Part shown: in pieces, positions 61,499-64,000 of the stretch
Numbering within the stretch: the first letter of the stretch is position 1
Layout: each line of letters starts with the position of its first letter
Source: Gemmatimonadaceae bacterium
GTDB taxonomy: Bacteria; Gemmatimonadota; Gemmatimonadetes; Gemmatimonadales; Gemmatimonadaceae
Length of the DNA: 64,000 nt
NCBI GenBank assembly: GCA_019186945.1
Contig: JABAQJ010000001.1
Coordinates: 1-64,000 of the forward strand
Reading direction: 5' to 3'
Notes under the pieces: generated by a model
The model's input: the letters and a program-made list of their open reading frames with translations, nothing else
What the model was told of the DNA's origin: nothing
The model's database searches: none
Made by a program: the position numbers and the translations under genes

Positions 61499-62302
61499 GT
61501 GCCCAGCGCAACACTCATCGGCGTTCCTTACGACGCGAAGTCCTCCTACGCCCGCGGACCCGCGCTCGCCCCGGATGCAATCCGAGCCGCGCTGTGGAGC
61601 CAATCCGGGAATCGGTTCTCCGAAGGACTTATCGAGGTCCTGAGCCCGGATCACCTCGGCGATTACGGAAACATCGCCATCGAGTCCGAGGACTACCCTC
61701 TGTTGGCCATCGAGAACGCCGTCTCGCTGGTGCTCAACAGAAGCTCGATCCCTCTGGTCCTCGGAGGGGACCACTCCATCACCTACGGCGTGGTGCGCAC
61801 CGTGGCGCGAGCGGTGCAGCCGTTCACCATCCTCCACCTGGATGCCCATAACGACCTCCACGATTCCTTCGCCGGGGACCGCTTGTCCCACGCCTCGCCC
61901 TTCGCCCGCATCATGGAGGAGCGACTGACAGCTCGGCTGGTCCAGGTAGGTATTCGGTGTCTGACCCCAAATCAGCGCGATCAGGCCAATCGCTTCGCCG
62001 TTCAGATGATCGACATGACGTCCTGGACGGCGGGACGACGCCCGGAGATCGAAGGCCCCTGCTACCTCTCACTGGACATGGACGTGCTGGATCCCGCGTT
62101 CGCACCTGGACTCTCGCACCGTGAGCCGGGCGGATTGTCACCCAGGGACGTTATCGGCCTCATTCAGAGCATTCCTGGGCCGCTGGTCGCCGCAGACATC
62201 GTAGAACTCAACCCGGTCCGCGACTGGGACGGGATAACCGCTCTCGTGGCGGCAAGGTTCGTGAAGGAAGTCGTTTCCAGGATCGCTTCTTCCGCTCGGT
62301 GA
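61499..62302 (+). CDS. Agmatinase/arginase-family ureohydrolase
   Basis: A 267-residue metal-dependent ureohydrolase. All binuclear Mn-binding residues are in place: GGDHS (His92), LDAHND (Asp115, His117, Asp119) and SLDMDVLDP (Asp193, Asp195). His131 in LSHASPF occupies the position of the catalytic-type His in agmatinases. It hydrolyses a guanidino compound such as agmatine, arginine or guanidinobutyrate to an amine and urea; the exact substrate is not determinable here. The GTG start lies in a 116-base divergent gap with the M15-type gene. Confidence 0.9.
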   Translation: MPSATLIGVPYDAKSSYARGPALAPDAIRAALWSQSGNRFSEGLIEVLSPDHLGDYGNIAIESEDYPLLAIENAVSLVLNRSSIPLVLGGDHSITYGVVRTVARAVQPFTILHLDAHNDLHDSFAGDRLSHASPFARIMEERLTARLVQVGIRCLTPNQRDQANRFAVQMIDMTSWTAGRRPEIEGPCYLSLDMDVLDPAFAPGLSHREPGGLSPRDVIGLIQSIPGPLVAADIVELNPVRDWDGITALVAARFVKEVVSRIASSAR

Positions 62303-62365
62303 TTTCTGTCGATTTTGCAATTGACATTGCGTTAACATGGTCAAAATCCTAGTATTCCTGCACCT

Positions 62366-62392
62366 TGCTGATACTTTCTTGCGAAATCAGCA
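62366..62392 (+). promoter_or_regulatory. Inverted repeat in the AT-rich glutamine synthetase leader
   Basis: A 7-base perfect inverted repeat, TGCTGAT-N13-ATCAGCA, in an AT-rich stretch (about 62303-62420) that is unlike its GC-rich surroundings and precedes glutamine synthetase III. A TTGACA hexamer at 62321 could be a -35 element, but no clear -10 was seen at 17 bases. The repeat may be an operator or a leader hairpin for nitrogen control. Confidence 0.3.
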
Positions 62393-62557
62393 GATTTTCA
62401 TGGTCATCCACAAACTCAGGCATACTCCTTGATGACGAAATGGTGCGCTCGACCTGGCGTCTGACCGGTTTCGCGCATTTCGGTAACGATCGCTGGCAAC
62501 CTGCCGCGTACCCGCCGGGATTCGCGGCTTCATTTTTTCCGTCTCGAACCCCGTCCC

Positions 62558-64000
62558 ATGACTAGTGTCACGACCGCTCGCAAAGCTGCGCTGCACGCAA
62601 TCATCAACCGCACTCCCGTGCCGGGCGTCCACAGCGCGAATGGTGACGCGCCGGGCCAGGTATCCGACTATTTCGGTATCAATACCTTTGGCGTTAGGCA
62701 GATGCGATCGAAGCTGCCGAAGGATGTCTACGCCAAGCTGGTCAGCGCCAACCGGCACGGAAAGAAGCTGGATGTGGATGTCGCGCCAACGGTCGCGCAA
62801 GCCATCAAGGAATGGGCGACTAGTCAGGGCGTAACGCACTTCACACACTGGTTTCTCCCGCAGACCGGCCTGACGGCGGAAAAGCATGATGCTTTCCTGA
62901 CCTTCGACGAGAACAAGCATCCCATCGAGCAGTTCTCCGGGGCCCAGCTCATTCAGTCCGAGCCTGACGCGTCGTCCTTCCCATCTGGCGGCTTGAGAGC
63001 CACCTGGGAAGCACGCGGCTATACGGCCTGGAATCCGGCCTCGCCGGTCTTCATCGTCGAGTCCGGAAACGCCCGCACTCTCTGCATCCCCTCCGTCTTC
63101 ATCGGCTACAACGGCGAAGCCCTCGACGAGATGACGCCGCTCCTTCGCTCCTCCGACATCCTGTCGGAAAGAGCCATCAGGCTCTTGGAGCTGATCGGCG
63201 ACAAAGGGGTTATTCGCGTCATCACCACCATGGGTCCGGAACAGGAGTACTTCCTCGTCGACCGCGGACAGTTTGCGCTGCGGCCTGACCTGGTCATGTC
63301 GGGCCGAACGCTCGTAGGCGCGCCGCCACCGCGTGGCCAGCAGCTCGAAGATCATTACTTCGGTGGGATACCCGAGCGCATTCAGGCGTGTATCGCCGAA
63401 GTCGAGCACGAACTCTACAAGCTCGGCGTCCCGATCGTCACTCGGCATAACGAGGTCGCACCCTCGCAGTTCGAGATGGCGCCGTTCTTCGAGGAGACCG
63501 ATATCGCCGTCGACCACAACCAACTGGTCATGTCCGTGTTGCGCCGCGTCGCCTTGCGGCACGGCCTCCAGGCGCTGCTGCATGAGAAGCCGTTCGATGG
63601 CGTCAACGGCTCGGGCAAGCACTGCAACTGGTCGATGTCCATCATCTCCGACAATGCCCTCGACGGCGTCAACCTCCTCAAGCCCGGCAAGACGCCCCAT
63701 CAGAACCTTCGCTTCCTGCTCTTTCTCGCCGCGGTCCTCAAAGGGGTCCACAAACACGCCGGCGTGCTTCGGGCCGGTATCGGGACATCAGGCAATGAAC
63801 ACCGCTTGGGCGCAAACGAAGCGCCGCCGGCGATCATATCCGTGTTCATGGGCTCGATGCTCACGCGCCTCATTGACGACATGGCCGCGGGGCGGAAGGC
63901 ATCTGGCGGCGCTGACGAGCAACTGATCCAGCTGGGAGTTGCCAAGCTCCCGGAGATCGAAAGGGACAACACTGATCGCAATCGTACGTCCCCCTTTGCC
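62558..64000 (+). CDS. glnN: Glutamine synthetase type III (partial)
   Basis: The first 481 codons of a type III glutamine synthetase, cut by the right edge (family length about 720). It condenses glutamate and ammonia with ATP to glutamine. Type III markers are visible: TFGVRQMRSKLPKDVY near the N-terminus, HFTHWFLPQTGLTAEKHDAF, GPEQEYFLVDR, HNEVAPSQFEMAPFFEE, HEKPFDGVNGSGKHCNWS (catalytic core) and GTSGNEHRLGANEAPPAI. The start ATG 62558 fits the family N-terminus; the AT-rich leader before it may be regulatory. Confidence 0.93.
   Translation, partial: MTSVTTARKAALHAIINRTPVPGVHSANGDAPGQVSDYFGINTFGVRQMRSKLPKDVYAKLVSANRHGKKLDVDVAPTVAQAIKEWATSQGVTHFTHWFLPQTGLTAEKHDAFLTFDENKHPIEQFSGAQLIQSEPDASSFPSGGLRATWEARGYTAWNPASPVFIVESGNARTLCIPSVFIGYNGEALDEMTPLLRSSDILSERAIRLLELIGDKGVIRVITTMGPEQEYFLVDRGQFALRPDLVMSGRTLVGAPPPRGQQLEDHYFGGIPERIQACIAEVEHELYKLGVPIVTRHNEVAPSQFEMAPFFEETDIAVDHNQLVMSVLRRVALRHGLQALLHEKPFDGVNGSGKHCNWSMSIISDNALDGVNLLKPGKTPHQNLRFLLFLAAVLKGVHKHAGVLRAGIGTSGNEHRLGANEAPPAIISVFMGSMLTRLIDDMAAGRKASGGADEQLIQLGVAKLPEIERDNTDRNRTSPFA

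Noticed and set aside
62365-62565. A short frame in the glutamine synthetase leader as a leader peptide
   Set aside because: It lacks a ribosome-binding site and has no run of relevant codons; it overlaps the glutamine synthetase start.
1-64000. CRISPR array, prophage, integron or toxin-antitoxin module
   Set aside because: No regularly spaced repeats, phage structural genes or intact integrase were found. The only mobile-element traces are the IS3 fragments near 59.4 kb.

Overview
The window looks like a chromosomal segment of a GC-rich, aerobic, Gram-negative heterotroph. It has several outer-membrane barrel proteins, lipoproteins, Tat-exported enzymes and a heme-copper terminal enzyme. 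The mix of families (DUF5916, LVIVD and DUF305 proteins, DUF1080 with Gfo/Idh/MocA oxidoreductases, Tat-exported TldD, gluconate-dehydrogenase-like GMC pair, glutamine synthetase III, fused MFS/spermidine synthase) and the many signal peptides ending in -GAQ resemble Gemmatimonadota. That placement is an inference from gene content; there is no rRNA or ribosomal protein here to test it.

Layout. 1-7.4 kb: DUF5916 outer-membrane protein (cut by the left edge), a small secreted protein, a cupin, a PLP decarboxylase with a DHA2-type exporter, and a urea transporter. 7.5-10.7 kb: a minus-strand heme-copper oxidase operon (subunit II, subunit I, SCO, membrane protein) whose subunit I lacks the usual active-site tyrosine. 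11-17 kb: small membrane proteins, the DUF305/LVIVD pair, a beta-barrel protein and an M48 lipoprotein protease. 17.2-24.2 kb: glycoside-related genes (DUF1080, nucleoside-permease-like MFS, two Gfo/Idh/MocA oxidoreductases), an aspartyl-protease-like protein and an LTxxQ-type periplasmic protein. 24.2-33.9 kb: a nine-gene minus-strand cluster with stop/start overlaps (M14-type deacylase, membrane-anchored protein, SSS symporter, M24 peptidase, amidohydrolase, MBL hydrolase, cytochrome c, FAD amine/amino-acid oxidase-like protein, YkgJ-type Cys cluster). It reads like uptake, deacylation/peptide cleavage and oxidation of an amino-acid-like substrate. 34.3-47.6 kb: a second LVIVD protein, a GMC oxidoreductase with its Tat-bearing small subunit, two PAP2 proteins, a fused MFS/spermidine synthase-like protein, TldD/TldE, and a TPR-like lipoprotein. 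47.6-57.4 kb: methyltransferase, a large peptidase/propeller/barrel protein, a D-aminoacylase-type hydrolase, an S9 peptidase and a membrane sulfatase-like enzyme. 57.4-64 kb: prephenate dehydrogenase with chorismate mutase, tRNA-Cys, a short scar of IS3-family fragments, an M15-type peptidase with a calcium-loop insert, an agmatinase/arginase-family enzyme and glutamine synthetase III (cut by the right edge).

Themes. The segment is rich in peptide and amino-acid hydrolases and exported oxidoreductases, most with signal peptides, which suits scavenging of proteinaceous or cell-wall-derived material. Stop/start overlaps (ATGA, GTGA) are frequent inside operons, suggesting translational coupling. 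No classical DNA-binding regulator was recognised in the whole window. The observations most worth testing are the tyrosine-less heme-copper enzyme, the nine-gene scavenging cluster, the PAP2-like protein that has lost both phosphate-binding arginines, and an over-represented octamer CGTTAGGC.
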